Below are positions 18,566 to 27,432 of a stretch of DNA of 64,000 nt, piece by piece. Made by a program: the position numbers and the translations under genes. Below the pieces are notes generated by a model. It had not been told where the DNA came from. It searched no databases and saw only the letters and a program-made list of their open reading frames with translations. Origin of the DNA: an uncultured Anaeroplasmataceae bacterium (GTDB taxonomy: Bacteria; Bacillota_I; Bacilli_A; Acholeplasmatales; Anaeroplasmataceae); NCBI GenBank assembly GCA_934229535.1, contig CAKQDS010000001.1, positions 1-64,000 on the forward strand, in the 5' to 3' direction. Position 1 is the first letter of the stretch, and each line of letters starts with the position of its first letter.

Positions 18566-19189
18566 ATGAAAAAATGGATTGTTAGTTTAGTTGCATTAAT
18601 GGCTATATGCTTATTTGGTTGTAGTAATATAGAAAGTAGTGAAACATTAGATAATTCATATAGTGAAACCTCAAGTGTGTCAACAATTGAAAGCAGTGTA
18701 TCATCAAGTAGTAAATCAACAACTTCTGTAGGTAGTACTGGTGGTTTGATTTCAACTAATAATTATTTTGATAGTCAAGAATTTTTTGTAGATTATTTAA
18801 ATAATTGCTTATGGGGAAATAAGCTAGAAATTAATAGAAAAACAATAATCTATCCTCATTCTTGTGGAAAAATTGGCATTAGTGGTGGCTATTATTTATA
18901 TGAAGAGGCCTGGATTGGTAGATATAGTATGTCAACCTCAGGAACATTTAAGAATGTTAATTATAGCTATTATTTTAATTTTGTTGAAGAATTTGATAAA
19001 AACAATTTTGAAATGACATTTAAAGGCTTTAGTCAAGTATTTCAATGCAATATAATTGAATATAGTTACATTGTTGATGATGAGAAAATAATAAGAATTG
19101 TATTTAATATGGATGAGGTAAACGAAGAATTATTAAATGAATTTATTGATGATTTATGTGCTATAGAAATCGATAGAAAATTTATTTAA
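18566..19189 (+). CDS. Small secreted lipoprotein, paralogue of 39773/41885
   Basis: A 207-residue lipoprotein of unknown function. The lipobox LFGC puts the modified Cys at 19; a Ser/Thr-rich linker runs to about 65. The folded part (66-207) follows the same plan as the two lipoproteins at 39773 and 41885: SQEFFVDYL and a Trp, an IIYPHS-like strand, a G...VNYSYYFNF strand pair, then NEELLNEFIDDL and IDRKFI at the end. It is short, mostly beta, and probably a secreted binding or inhibitor domain (inference). Own promoter, own terminator. Confidence 0.7.
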   Translation: MKKWIVSLVALMAICLFGCSNIESSETLDNSYSETSSVSTIESSVSSSSKSTTSVGSTGGLISTNNYFDSQEFFVDYLNNCLWGNKLEINRKTIIYPHSCGKIGISGGYYLYEEAWIGRYSMSTSGTFKNVNYSYYFNFVEEFDKNNFEMTFKGFSQVFQCNIIEYSYIVDDEKIIRIVFNMDEVNEELLNEFIDDLCAIEIDRKFI

Positions 19190-19203
19190 TATGTTAATAC
19201 TAT

Positions 19204-19226
19204 GGAGATGTAAGTCTCCTTTTTTT
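19204..19226 (+). terminator. Rho-independent terminator
   Basis: GGAGA (19204-19208) / TCTCC (19215-19219) with a six-base loop and a run of seven Ts. Confidence 0.75.
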
Positions 19227-19229
19227 GTC

Positions 19230-19294
19230 TTTACAATTTCTTTACAATTCTTTACTTGTTTGTGTAGGATTAAAATTATTGATGGTATTATAAT
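19230..19294 (+). promoter_or_regulatory. Pho boxes and promoter of the pst-pho operon
   Basis: Three direct repeats TTTACA, TTTACA, TTTACT at 19230, 19241 and 19251 (periods 11 and 10) match the PhoP-binding pattern TT(A/T/C)ACA known from Bacillus. A TATAAT follows at 19289-19294 with no recognisable -35, as expected of a promoter that needs activation. The response regulator at 23846 is the likely activator. Confidence 0.8.
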
Positions 19295-19323
19295 TTAGGT
19301 GTAAATTGAAAGGAAGAAATAAA

Positions 19324-20244
19324 ATGAATAAGATTGTAAAGAGTTTATTTGCTACAATGCTATCTGCAATAGCTGTAGTTTCAATGGCTTCATGTAAAAA
19401 TGATGCAGAGATTAAGGTTTACACAAGAGATACATCAAGTGGAACAAGAGAGGGATTCTTTGAAGGAATCGGTTATGGTGAAGCAAAGAAGGATGACACT
19501 AAATTAGTTAAGGGCGCTGTACCTGTGTCTGGAAACGATACTATGATGTCAAGTGTTAAGAATGATAAATATGGTATTGGTTATATTTCTTTATCATCAC
19601 TTGCTGATTCAGGATTGAAGGGCTTAGTATTTGAAGGTGTTGAACCAACAGAGGCTAATGTTGTTAATAAAAGCTATAAGCTAACAAGAAATTTCAATTA
19701 TTGTTTAAGAGAAACATACACTGATACTAATGTTGAAAATATTGTTCATGCATTTGTAGCTTATATGGATACCGTTGAGGGTAATGCAACAATTAAGACT
19801 CATGGTGGAATTATTGAAAATGCGGCTACAAAGTCTTGGAATGATGTTAAAGAAAATTATAAGGTTGCTCAAAATGATAATAGTAATGTTACTATTAGAG
19901 TTGGTGGTTCTACATCAGTTAAGTCAATTGTTGGTTCCCTATTAACAGAGTTTAGTGGTAAATGTGGTGGATTTAAATTTGAGCATAATGCTACTGGATC
20001 TGGAGATGCTTATAAGAGAACAAATGGTTCTGATAAGGATGGTGCTAATGCTTGTGATTTAGCATTTGCTTCAAGAGAATTTAATAATAGTACTGAACCA
20101 ATGGCTGATGCATTAAATGGTAAGATGTGTATTGATGCAATAGTTGCTGTAGTTAATAAGAGCAATAAGCTTAATAGTGTTACAGCTGCTAATTTAAAGG
20201 ATATTTATAGTGGCACAATAACTAAATGGAGCGAATTAGAATAG
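19324..20244 (+). CDS. pstS: Phosphate-binding lipoprotein PstS, circularly permuted
   Basis: A 306-residue lipoprotein (lipobox MASC, Cys24) that captures phosphate for the PstCAB importer. The ATG at 19324 follows GAAAGGAAG; the in-frame ATG at 19306 precedes it. All PstS motifs are present but in swapped order. The mature chain opens with the normally C-terminal half (VYTRDTSSGTREGFFE, GIGYISLSSL, FEGVEPTEANV, VHAFVAYM), then a linker near 175-188, then the normally N-terminal half (TIRVGGSTSVKSIV, HNATGSGDAY, CDLAFASRE, DAIVAVVNKSNKL), ending at DIYSGTITKWSELE. In ordinary PstS that last motif leads straight into the SSGTR segment. So the termini have moved to the inter-lobe crossover. 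Confidence 0.88.
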   Translation: MNKIVKSLFATMLSAIAVVSMASCKNDAEIKVYTRDTSSGTREGFFEGIGYGEAKKDDTKLVKGAVPVSGNDTMMSSVKNDKYGIGYISLSSLADSGLKGLVFEGVEPTEANVVNKSYKLTRNFNYCLRETYTDTNVENIVHAFVAYMDTVEGNATIKTHGGIIENAATKSWNDVKENYKVAQNDNSNVTIRVGGSTSVKSIVGSLLTEFSGKCGGFKFEHNATGSGDAYKRTNGSDKDGANACDLAFASREFNNSTEPMADALNGKMCIDAIVAVVNKSNKLNSVTAANLKDIYSGTITKWSELE

Positions 20245-20260
20245 CATTGCTATTCTTTTT
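20239..20260 (+). terminator. Terminator-like hairpin between pstS and pstC
   Basis: GAATAGC (20239-20245) / GCTATTC (20249-20255), three-base loop, then five Ts. The pstS stop codon lies within the stem. Partial termination here would make more PstS than permease, a common arrangement in binding-protein operons. Confidence 0.75.
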
Positions 20261-20270
20261 GCCTTAATTT

Positions 20271-21215
20271 ATGATACAAGTTAACACAAAGAAGATTGAA
20301 AGAAAAACGCTAATAGATAAGGCCGTTAAGGGCCTTTTTATGGCCATTGCAATAATGTGTGCCATGATTATTGTAATGATTACAATATTTATAATTATAA
20401 AGGGCTTATCTCCTTTTATAAAAAAATATAATATTAATGGAAGCTATTATCGAGTAAGTGTTTCTAAGTTTATATTTAATAATACCTGGTTTAGAGGACC
20501 AAATATATATGGCGTAGGCTTTATTGTTTTAAACACATTCTATGTTACTATTTTATCGCTTTTAATTGCTGTTCCTATATCTGTACTTACAGCCTTGTTT
20601 ATTTCCAAAATAGCACCAAGAAAAATAAGTATAATCTTAAATGCTGTAATTGAATTACTTGCAAGTATTCCTTCTGTAATTTATGGATTATTTGGTGTTG
20701 GTGTTATTACAAGAATGGTTGATGGACTTGCTAATGTTTTCGGATTACAAACAGCTGGAGGTCAATCAACATTGTCAGCAGTTTTAGTATTAGCTATTAT
20801 GATTATTCCAACTATTACAATGGTATCAATTACTTCTATCAAGGCTGTTAAAAATGATTTAATAAATGGTTCCCTTGCTCTTGGAGTTTCAAAGATGCAA
20901 ACTAATTTCAAGGTTGTTCTTGTTAGTGCCAAATCAGGAATTTTTTCAGGAATCATTTTAGGTGTTGGTCGAGCTCTTGGTGAGGCTACAGCTGTATCAA
21001 TGGTTTGTGGTAATGCTATAAGCGGTCCTAATTTTAGTTTATTTGGAACGACAAGAATTTTAACATCAACAATGCTTCTAGGACTTCATGAATCATCAGG
21101 ACTTGATTATGATATACGTTTTAGTGTTGGTGTAGTTTTAATTTTAATTATTCTTATTACTAATTTAGGACTAAATATGCTGAAGAATAGGATTGGTAAT
21201 GCAAATGGAAAGTAA
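20271..21215 (+). CDS. pstC: Phosphate ABC permease PstC
   Basis: A 314-residue inner-membrane permease with six helices; the first is at about 22-45. The cytoplasmic coupling loop GSLALGVSKMQTNFKVVL and following GRALGEATAVSMV are the EAA-type signature of PstC. It follows pstS after a terminator-like hairpin with no strong ribosome site (start ATG at 20271). Together with PstA it forms the channel through which phosphate from PstS passes. The 3' end overlaps pstA. Confidence 0.9.
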   Translation: MIQVNTKKIERKTLIDKAVKGLFMAIAIMCAMIIVMITIFIIIKGLSPFIKKYNINGSYYRVSVSKFIFNNTWFRGPNIYGVGFIVLNTFYVTILSLLIAVPISVLTALFISKIAPRKISIILNAVIELLASIPSVIYGLFGVGVITRMVDGLANVFGLQTAGGQSTLSAVLVLAIMIIPTITMVSITSIKAVKNDLINGSLALGVSKMQTNFKVVLVSAKSGIFSGIILGVGRALGEATAVSMVCGNAISGPNFSLFGTTRILTSTMLLGLHESSGLDYDIRFSVGVVLILIILITNLGLNMLKNRIGNANGK

Positions 21216-22437
21216 TATTGTTAATAAAGACAAGCTATTAAAAACTAAAAAAATAAAGGATATCATAAGAAGTGTCATTACCTATTTGTTTTCTTCCTTT
21301 GGCTTTATTGTTTTATTAGCTCTAGTGATATTTGTATTTTCTAAGGGCTATAAATCATTATCATTTAAGATGATAACATCTAATTATTATGAAACACCTT
21401 ATTTTGCTACCTGTAAGCTAGAGAATTCTTCAGTATTTGATTTAGAGGATGAGAATGGTATTTATTATTCTAAAGTTTGGGGAATTGGTTTAAAGGATGA
21501 TAAGGATTTTGGTGGTAATAATGTTGTTAAAATTGTCTATATTGATAATCTATCACCTTTAAAAAATGCAGCTGATTTGGAAACAAACAAGGCTATCTCA
21601 ATTAAAGTTGGTCAAATCGTTAATCGTATCCAGGTGAAGGATGTTAATAACAATAGTTATTTAAGTATTCCTCTTGATAAGGCTATAGGAATGCGTGATT
21701 CCTTAGATAAAGGAAACGTGATAACTGAGCTTTATTTTAGTACTATGGGTGGTGGTATTAGAGGCTCACTTTTAACAACAATTTATTTGATATTATTAAC
21801 TTTGGTTATTTCTTTACCTATTGGTGTTATTGCAGCAATTTATCTTGCTGAATATGCACCTCAAAATAAAATTACCAATATTTTAAGAACCCTAATTGAT
21901 ATGACTAGTGGTATACCATCCATTATCTTTGGTTTAATTGGCGTAATTGTTTTTATTCCTTTTGTAAATAAAACAACTGGATCAACTGGTGGTAGTATAT
22001 TATCTGGGGCATTAACTTTATCAATAATGCTACTTCCAATAATTATAAGAACAACTGAAGAAGCAATCAGAACAATACCAAAAAGCTATAAGAGTGCATC
22101 ACTGGCTCTTGGTGCAAGTGAAACTCAAACAACATTCAAAATTATTCTTCCTAATGCTATTCCTGGTATTTTAACATCTACGCTTCTTTCAATTGGACGT
22201 ATTATAGGAGAAAGTGCTGCCTTGATTTTTGCGATTGGTACAGCAATTCAAGACAAGGTTAAAATAAGTCAAGGATCAACTAGCCTTGCAGTTCATATTT
22301 GGAGTGTTATGTCAAATGAAAATCCTAATTATGAGCAAGCCTGTGCAATAAGTATAATAATTTTATTTGTAGTACTTATTTTAAATATTTTAGTTAAGCT
22401 TATTAGTAAGAAGCTTAATAGATTTGAGGTTAAATAA
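21199..22437 (+). CDS. pstA: Phosphate ABC permease PstA, with large extracellular insert
   Basis: About 412 residues, against roughly 280-300 for common PstA. The extra length is a polar segment of about 120 residues between helix 1 and helix 2 (from [10 protein letters not shown] to [10 protein letters not shown]), predicted outside the membrane. The permease core is ordinary: [22 protein letters not shown], coupling loop [30 protein letters not shown]. ATGs at 21199 and 21205 are both plausible starts after AGG; it overlaps pstC by 17 bases with the first. The insert could touch the rearranged PstS (inference). Confidence 0.88.
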   Translation: MQMESNIVNKDKLLKTKKIKDIIRSVITYLFSSFGFIVLLALVIFVFSKGYKSLSFKMITSNYYETPYFATCKLENSSVFDLEDENGIYYSKVWGIGLKDDKDFGGNNVVKIVYIDNLSPLKNAADLETNKAISIKVGQIVNRIQVKDVNNNSYLSIPLDKAIGMRDSLDKGNVITELYFSTMGGGIRGSLLTTIYLILLTLVISLPIGVIAAIYLAEYAPQNKITNILRTLIDMTSGIPSIIFGLIGVIVFIPFVNKTTGSTGGSILSGALTLSIMLLPIIIRTTEEAIRTIPKSYKSASLALGASETQTTFKIILPNAIPGILTSTLLSIGRIIGESAALIFAIGTAIQDKVKISQGSTSLAVHIWSVMSNENPNYEQACAISIIILFVVLILNILVKLISKKLNRFEVK

Positions 22438-23186
22438 TGGAAAATATATTTCATATTGAAAATTTAAACTTATCATATGGTGAAAAGCATGTTTTAAAGA
22501 ATATAAATATTGACCTTTATAAGAATAAGGTGACAGCATTTATTGGTCCTTCAGGCTGTGGTAAATCAACCTTGCTTCGCTCTTTAAACCGTATGAATGA
22601 TTTAATTCCTAGCTGTAATATTACGGGAACATTAAAATATAAAGATAATGAGGTTAAGGAAATAAATCCAATGCTACTTCGAACTGAGGTTGGTATGGTA
22701 TTTCAAAATCCCAATCCTTTCCCAATGTCAATTTTTGATAATGTTGCCTATGGTCCAAGATGCCAAGGAATAAAAAATAAAGCAGTATTAACAAAAATCG
22801 TTGTTGATTCTTTAAAAAAAGCGGCTTTATATGATGAAATAAGTGATAGATTAAAGGATTCAGCCTTGTCTCTTTCTGGTGGTCAGCAGCAAAGATTATG
22901 TATTGCAAGAACAATCGCAATGTCACCGGAGGTTATATTAATGGATGAGCCAACAAGTGCTTTGGACCCTATTGCTACCTTAAAGATTGAAGAGCTAATA
23001 GATGAACTAAAAAAAGATTATACAATAATTATTGTAACTCACAATATGCAGCAGGCAACAAGAGTTAGTGATTATACAGCATTCTTTATGCTAGGCGAAA
23101 TAGTTGAGTATGATACAACAGAGGAATTATTTAAAAATCCTAAAAAGAAAAAGACAGAGGATTATATTACAGGAAGGTTTGGTTAA
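22437..23186 (+). CDS. pstB: Phosphate ABC ATPase PstB
   Basis: A 249-residue ATPase that drives phosphate import. Walker A GPSGCGKS (about 36-43), Q-loop [11 protein letters not shown], signature LSGGQQQR, Walker [12 protein letters not shown] and switch His in VTHNMQQA are all present. The long [11 protein letters not shown] loop is typical of PstB. Its ATG shares one base with the pstA stop codon. Confidence 0.95.
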   Translation: MENIFHIENLNLSYGEKHVLKNINIDLYKNKVTAFIGPSGCGKSTLLRSLNRMNDLIPSCNITGTLKYKDNEVKEINPMLLRTEVGMVFQNPNPFPMSIFDNVAYGPRCQGIKNKAVLTKIVVDSLKKAALYDEISDRLKDSALSLSGGQQQRLCIARTIAMSPEVILMDEPTSALDPIATLKIEELIDELKKDYTIIIVTHNMQQATRVSDYTAFFMLGEIVEYDTTEELFKNPKKKKTEDYITGRFG

Positions 23187-23191
23187 AATTT

Positions 23192-23833
23192 ATGAAGCTA
23201 GAACAAGAAATTGAACATCTTTGCCAAATGCTTATAAAAATGGCAGATTTAGTAGAAAACAATTTAAAGGATGCAGTTAGCATCTATTATAAATTTGATG
23301 AAAATAAGCTAAGTCAAATTAATGATGATATTGTTGATTTACATGAAAGACTAATTGAAGAAACGTGTCTTGATATTATGCTAAGAGAAAGACCATATGC
23401 TAAGGATTTAAGAATGGTTTCTGGTATTTTAAAGCTAGTAGGTGACTTAGAGCGTCTTGGTGATCATGCTGAGGATTTAGTTGAGTTTGCTTCAAAGCTT
23501 GAAAAATGTGATCATCATAAAATTCCTTCCTTGGATAAGGCAGTAGAGCTTGCGATGGATATGGTTCATAATTCAATTTTAAGCTTTGTTAATAAGGATG
23601 AGGAGCTTGCAAAAAAGGTTATTAAATCAGATGATATAGTTGATAAGCTTTATGTAGAATGTATTGACGATATAATTAAGGAGGATGAAAAGCATACCTG
23701 CTCATCAAAATTTGCAATTTATACTACTTTAGTGGTAAAATATATTGAAAGAATTGCTGATCATGCGGTTAATGTTGGTGAGTGGGTTATTTATATGCTT
23801 AGTGGCTTTCATAAGGATAAACAAATTTTTTAA
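23192..23833 (+). CDS. phoU: Phosphate signalling protein PhoU
   Basis: A 213-residue all-helical cytosolic protein made of two similar three-helix bundles. The PhoU signatures are visible: RMVSGILKLVGDLERLGDHAEDL in the first half and KYIERIADHAVNVGEWVIY in the second, where the E/DxxxD clusters bind metal. PhoU links transport through PstSCAB to silencing of the sensor kinase when phosphate is ample. It lies between the transporter and the two-component pair, five bases after pstB. Confidence 0.92.
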   Translation: MKLEQEIEHLCQMLIKMADLVENNLKDAVSIYYKFDENKLSQINDDIVDLHERLIEETCLDIMLRERPYAKDLRMVSGILKLVGDLERLGDHAEDLVEFASKLEKCDHHKIPSLDKAVELAMDMVHNSILSFVNKDEELAKKVIKSDDIVDKLYVECIDDIIKEDEKHTCSSKFAIYTTLVVKYIERIADHAVNVGEWVIYMLSGFHKDKQIF

Positions 23834-23845
23834 GGATGTGTTAAT

Positions 23846-24508
23846 GTGGATTATCTAATTTATTCAATTGAAGATGATAAGGATATTTCTAAAATTATTA
23901 ATAAGACTCTTTCAAAGCAAGGCTATGAGGTTGTTTCCTTTTATGATGGCAAAAGCTTTTTTGAAGCCCTAAAGGATAGAACACCTCAAATGATTTTATT
24001 AGATATGATGCTTCCGGATTATAGTGGTAGTGAAATCCTTAAAATAATTAGATCAAATCCTAAATATGATGATGTTGACATAATTATTGTTTCAGCAAAT
24101 AGAATGGTAATGGATAAGGTTGATGGGCTTGATTTAGGTGCTGATGATTATATTGAAAAGCCTTTTGATTTACTTGAATTAATGTCTAGAGTTAATGCTA
24201 AGGCAAGAAGACATAAAAGAAGTAAGGTATTATCAACTAGAGATTTGTTTTTGGATTTAGATAAGCATGTATGTATTTGTAATAATAAAGAAATTTCTTT
24301 AACAGTTAAAGAATTTCAAATACTGGCATTTTTACTTGAAAATAAAGGAAACGTTGTGCCAAGAGAGGATATATTAAATCATATTTGGGGCGATACTGAT
24401 GTACTTGAAAGTAGAACGGTTGATATGCATATAAAATCAATTAGAAGTAAGCTTTTAGATGATTCCTATATCCAAACAATTTATGGCATAGGTTATAAGG
24501 TAATGTAG
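23846..24508 (+). CDS. PhoB/PhoP-type response regulator
   Basis: A 220-residue OmpR-family regulator. The receiver has the acidic pair D10-D11, phospho-acceptor D53 (LLDMMLPDYSG) and the Lys of EKPFD near 104. The C-terminal winged helix contains LTVKEFQILAFLL and SRTVDMHIKSIRSKL, ending IYGIGYKVM. Starts at GTG 23846. Its position after phoU and the Pho boxes before pstS make it the phosphate-starvation activator, equivalent to PhoP of Bacillus or PhoB of enterobacteria. It is followed at once by its kinase. Confidence 0.9.
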   Translation: MDYLIYSIEDDKDISKIINKTLSKQGYEVVSFYDGKSFFEALKDRTPQMILLDMMLPDYSGSEILKIIRSNPKYDDVDIIIVSANRMVMDKVDGLDLGADDYIEKPFDLLELMSRVNAKARRHKRSKVLSTRDLFLDLDKHVCICNNKEISLTVKEFQILAFLLENKGNVVPREDILNHIWGDTDVLESRTVDMHIKSIRSKLLDDSYIQTIYGIGYKVM

Positions 24509-26173
24509 ATGAAAAGAAAATACATAATTTTAAATGTTGCAATATTGTTTGTTTCACTTGTTAGCTTTATGCTTGTTTCATGCTTAATTGTTAGCAATGT
24601 TAATAAAAGAAATATAAAAACGGAAATCAGCAATTATTTACAAATTGTTGTAAAAGCCTATAATGGCGATAATATGGCTGATGCCTCAAGTCTTTTGACT
24701 AATAGTATAAATGATGTAAGAGTTACATTTATAGATGCAGATGGTAATGTTTTATATGATACAAAAAAGGATGAAATAGAGGAAAACCATCTAGATCGTC
24801 CTGAGCTTAAGAATTTAGGTAATGTTTATTTTAGATATTCTAATTCTTTAGGAAAAAGAATGGTTTATGTTGCTGGCTTTAAGGATGATATTTATATAAG
24901 AGTAGCAATACTAGAGGCCTCTGTTGTTACAATTGTAAATTATTTAGTAGGCTATGGCTTTTTAGCACTGTTTATAATAAGTATCATATCCTTTATTTTA
25001 ATGGATAATGTTTCTAAAAAGGCGGTAATTCCTTTAAAGACGGAAATAAAGAAAATTTCAAATATTGTTGGTGAAAATGTTGATAACACCTCTGATGATA
25101 TTGAAGTATTATCAATGCAAATTGATGAAATTCATAGCTTGATTGATAAAAAGATATTTTTATTAAAGAGTGAAACGGCAAAGCTTAATTATATAGTAGA
25201 CAATATGGCTCAGGGTTTAGTTATTATAAACGCCCTAAATGATGTTGTTTTAATTAACTCTAAAGCCTTAAATATTTTAGACATAAATAATTTAGAAATT
25301 GTAGGTAAGCCTTATTTATATTTAATAAGAGATATCAAGCTTCAGAAAATAATAGAAGATGTTATAAATAATGAAAAAAATGTAACCTATAATTTTGAAA
25401 GCAATGGTAAGCATTATTTATTTAGTATTAATTCAATGAAAAATTCCTTTGCTTCTTATGATAATAAAAATGGTGTTTCTATTTTTATGGTAGATATTAC
25501 AAATGAAAAGAAGCTTGAGCGTGTTAAGCTTGATTTCTTTGCCAATGCATCTCATGAGCTTAAGAGCCCTCTAACCTCAATTATTGGTTATCAGCAAATG
25601 ATTGAAGAAGGCATTATTACTGATGAAAACGAGATTAAGGATGCTACTGCAAAAACAATTAAGGAAGCAAATCGAATGAACCAAATTATTATTGAAATGC
25701 TCGAGCTATCTAAGCTGGAAGCAAAAAATAATATGGAGACAAAAGAGGTTCTATCAATTAAGAATACTACATTGGACATATTATCATCACTTATACCAAA
25801 TATGCATCAAAAGCATATAAGCTATAAAATTATTGGTGATGACTTTAATGTGCTTATTTCTCCTACTGATTTAAATCATTTAATTAGAAATTTAATTGAT
25901 AATGCAATTAAATATAATAAAGAAAACGGAACAATTATAATAGAATTAAATGATAATACAATTAGTGTTTCTGATACAGGAATAGGAATAAGTAAGGAAA
26001 ACATATCAAGAATTTTTGAAAGATTTTATCGTGTTGATAAGGCTAAATCTAAAGAGCTTGGTGGTACAGGACTTGGTCTTGCGATTGTTAAGCATATTTG
26101 TATAAATAATAATTTAAAAATTGATGTAGAAAGTACATTAAATGAAGGTAGTAAATTTAGTGTTAAATTCTAA
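24509..26173 (+). CDS. PhoR-type sensor histidine kinase
   Basis: A 554-residue membrane kinase. Helix 1 is about 7-28 and helix 2 about 138-162, enclosing an extracellular sensor domain of about 110 residues. A PAS domain follows (about 230-320), then the HisKA box with phospho-His H349 (FFANASHELKSPLTSI) and an ATPase domain (LIRNLIDNAIKYN, DTGIGI, GTGLGLAIV). The start ATG abuts the stop of the regulator gene. It should phosphorylate the preceding regulator when PhoU signals phosphate shortage. Bacillus PhoR has the same plan. Confidence 0.9.
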   Translation: MKRKYIILNVAILFVSLVSFMLVSCLIVSNVNKRNIKTEISNYLQIVVKAYNGDNMADASSLLTNSINDVRVTFIDADGNVLYDTKKDEIEENHLDRPELKNLGNVYFRYSNSLGKRMVYVAGFKDDIYIRVAILEASVVTIVNYLVGYGFLALFIISIISFILMDNVSKKAVIPLKTEIKKISNIVGENVDNTSDDIEVLSMQIDEIHSLIDKKIFLLKSETAKLNYIVDNMAQGLVIINALNDVVLINSKALNILDINNLEIVGKPYLYLIRDIKLQKIIEDVINNEKNVTYNFESNGKHYLFSINSMKNSFASYDNKNGVSIFMVDITNEKKLERVKLDFFANASHELKSPLTSIIGYQQMIEEGIITDENEIKDATAKTIKEANRMNQIIIEMLELSKLEAKNNMETKEVLSIKNTTLDILSSLIPNMHQKHISYKIIGDDFNVLISPTDLNHLIRNLIDNAIKYNKENGTIIIELNDNTISVSDTGIGISKENISRIFERFYRVDKAKSKELGGTGLGLAIVKHICINNNLKIDVESTLNEGSKFSVKF

Positions 26174-26177
26174 AGAA

Positions 26178-26212
26178 AATGCACATTTTAATTAATGTGC
26201 ATTCTTTTTTTT
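26178..26212. terminator. Bidirectional terminator between convergent genes
   Basis: AATGCACATT (26178-26187) / AATGTGCATT (26194-26203), six-base loop, eight Ts at 26205-26212 and an A-rich flank on the other side, serving phoR and the minus-strand carrier gene. Confidence 0.85.
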
Positions 26213-27316
26213 GTTATTCAAAATTTTTATTTCTGATGTTATCATTAAAGGAATACAGCAAATTCCCATAATGATTGTTGGATATAGACCAAGACCTATA
26301 AAGCTTAATGAATAAAGTAGTGGTCTAAATGAAAATATATTTAAATCACGCTTTGTTAAGCCATAAAATACGTTTTTATTTTCAGATAGATTTAAGCAAT
26401 ATTTTTTAAACATAATTACAAAAACTAAAGGGAATGAAATAGAACAAGCAGTAGAGGTTATATATAGCAGTACTTTATTTTTAAAGATAAGCATTAAAAT
26501 TGCTGATGTAAAAAACATAATTGAGCCTATAATAGCAGATAATAATCCTTTATTATGCTTAATTAAAATATTTGCTAAATAATTCATAAATATCTTTATC
26601 AATTCAATTAAAACAATTATAATTGTAACACTTTCAAATGATAGATCATTCATATATAAATATAAAGGAATAATGTTATCCATTACAGGCTGAAATAGAC
26701 CAAATGCTATATGAAAAATAATAAACCATTTATTGATTTTTACCTTGTTTGTAATTTCTTCTTTATTTAGATAATGGAACTTTATTTCCTTATATGAAAT
26801 AATTAATGGTATTATTGAGCTTATATATAATATTGTTGCAATACTAGAAAGAATTAAAAATGAATTGATTTTATTATTTGCAAGCATCAAGCCTGAGCAA
26901 AGCGTAAATATTAGCTTACCAATATTTGTTGGTATTTCGAATTTACAAACATTGGCCTTGGAGTCGGAAAATGTAAATAAAATATTAATCGGTACAGAAT
27001 AGAGCGTTTGACTTAAGGCCATTAGGATAGAGGCAAATATAATTAAATAAATATTAATTGTGTTTAATGACAATAAATACATTGCTGCTATAGTAGGAAT
27101 AAAATGAATTATAATAGAAATAAGGGAATATCTTTGAATAAATCTTTTTAAAATTGTCATAAAAATCATGACAAATGAAGAAAACAAAATTAAATAAATC
27201 ATAGACATATTTATATTATTTGTTTTCTTTAAAATATAAAGTGGAATAAATATTTTAATTAGACTATCAGCTATAGCCTTAACCAGCTTATGGATAAAGA
27301 CATTATTGTTATGCAT
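26192..27316 (-). CDS. MFS-like multi-helix carrier
   Basis: A 374-residue integral membrane protein with about ten to twelve hydrophobic helices separated by short basic loops, on the scale of a major facilitator carrier. No diagnostic motif identifies the substrate; the mid-length loop (YKEIKFHYLNKEEITNKVKINK, split here as polar and Lys-rich) divides two six-helix halves. The start is the ATG at 27316 behind AAAGGTGA; 26 further codons upstream in frame run through the promoter and are not used. It is divergent from the MarR gene and shares its control region, so drug or metabolite efflux under MarR control is a reasonable guess. Confidence 0.65.
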   Translation of the reverse strand: MHNNNVFIHKLVKAIADSLIKIFIPLYILKKTNNINMSMIYLILFSSFVMIFMTILKRFIQRYSLISIIIHFIPTIAAMYLLSLNTINIYLIIFASILMALSQTLYSVPINILFTFSDSKANVCKFEIPTNIGKLIFTLCSGLMLANNKINSFLILSSIATILYISSIIPLIISYKEIKFHYLNKEEITNKVKINKWFIIFHIAFGLFQPVMDNIIPLYLYMNDLSFESVTIIIVLIELIKIFMNYLANILIKHNKGLLSAIIGSIMFFTSAILMLIFKNKVLLYITSTACSISFPLVFVIMFKKYCLNLSENKNVFYGLTKRDLNIFSFRPLLYSLSFIGLGLYPTIIMGICCIPLMITSEIKILNNKKKNAH

Positions 27317-27338
27317 ATTATCACCTTTGAATATGATT

Positions 27339-27419
27339 ATTATACAATTATTTAAAATAAATAACAATTTTTTGTTGATTTTTTTTAATGTCAATAGTAT
27401 AATTGTTGATAAATCAACA
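27339..27419. promoter_or_regulatory. Divergent promoters with MarR-type operator
   Basis: Minus strand: TTGTTA (27362-27367), 17 bp, TATAAT (27339-27344) for the carrier. Plus strand: TTGATT (27375-27380), 17 bp, TATAAT (27398-27403) for marR. A perfect palindrome TGTTGAT-AA-ATCAACA (27404-27419) begins right after the plus-strand -10, and a half-site TGTTGATT overlaps the plus-strand -35, so a dimeric regulator could block both. Confidence 0.75.
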
Positions 27420-27432
27420 TCTGGAGGATAAT

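Noticed and set aside
26192..27394. Carrier gene starting at 27394
   Set aside because: Those 26 codons include the -10 box and operator; ATG 27316 has a good ribosome site.
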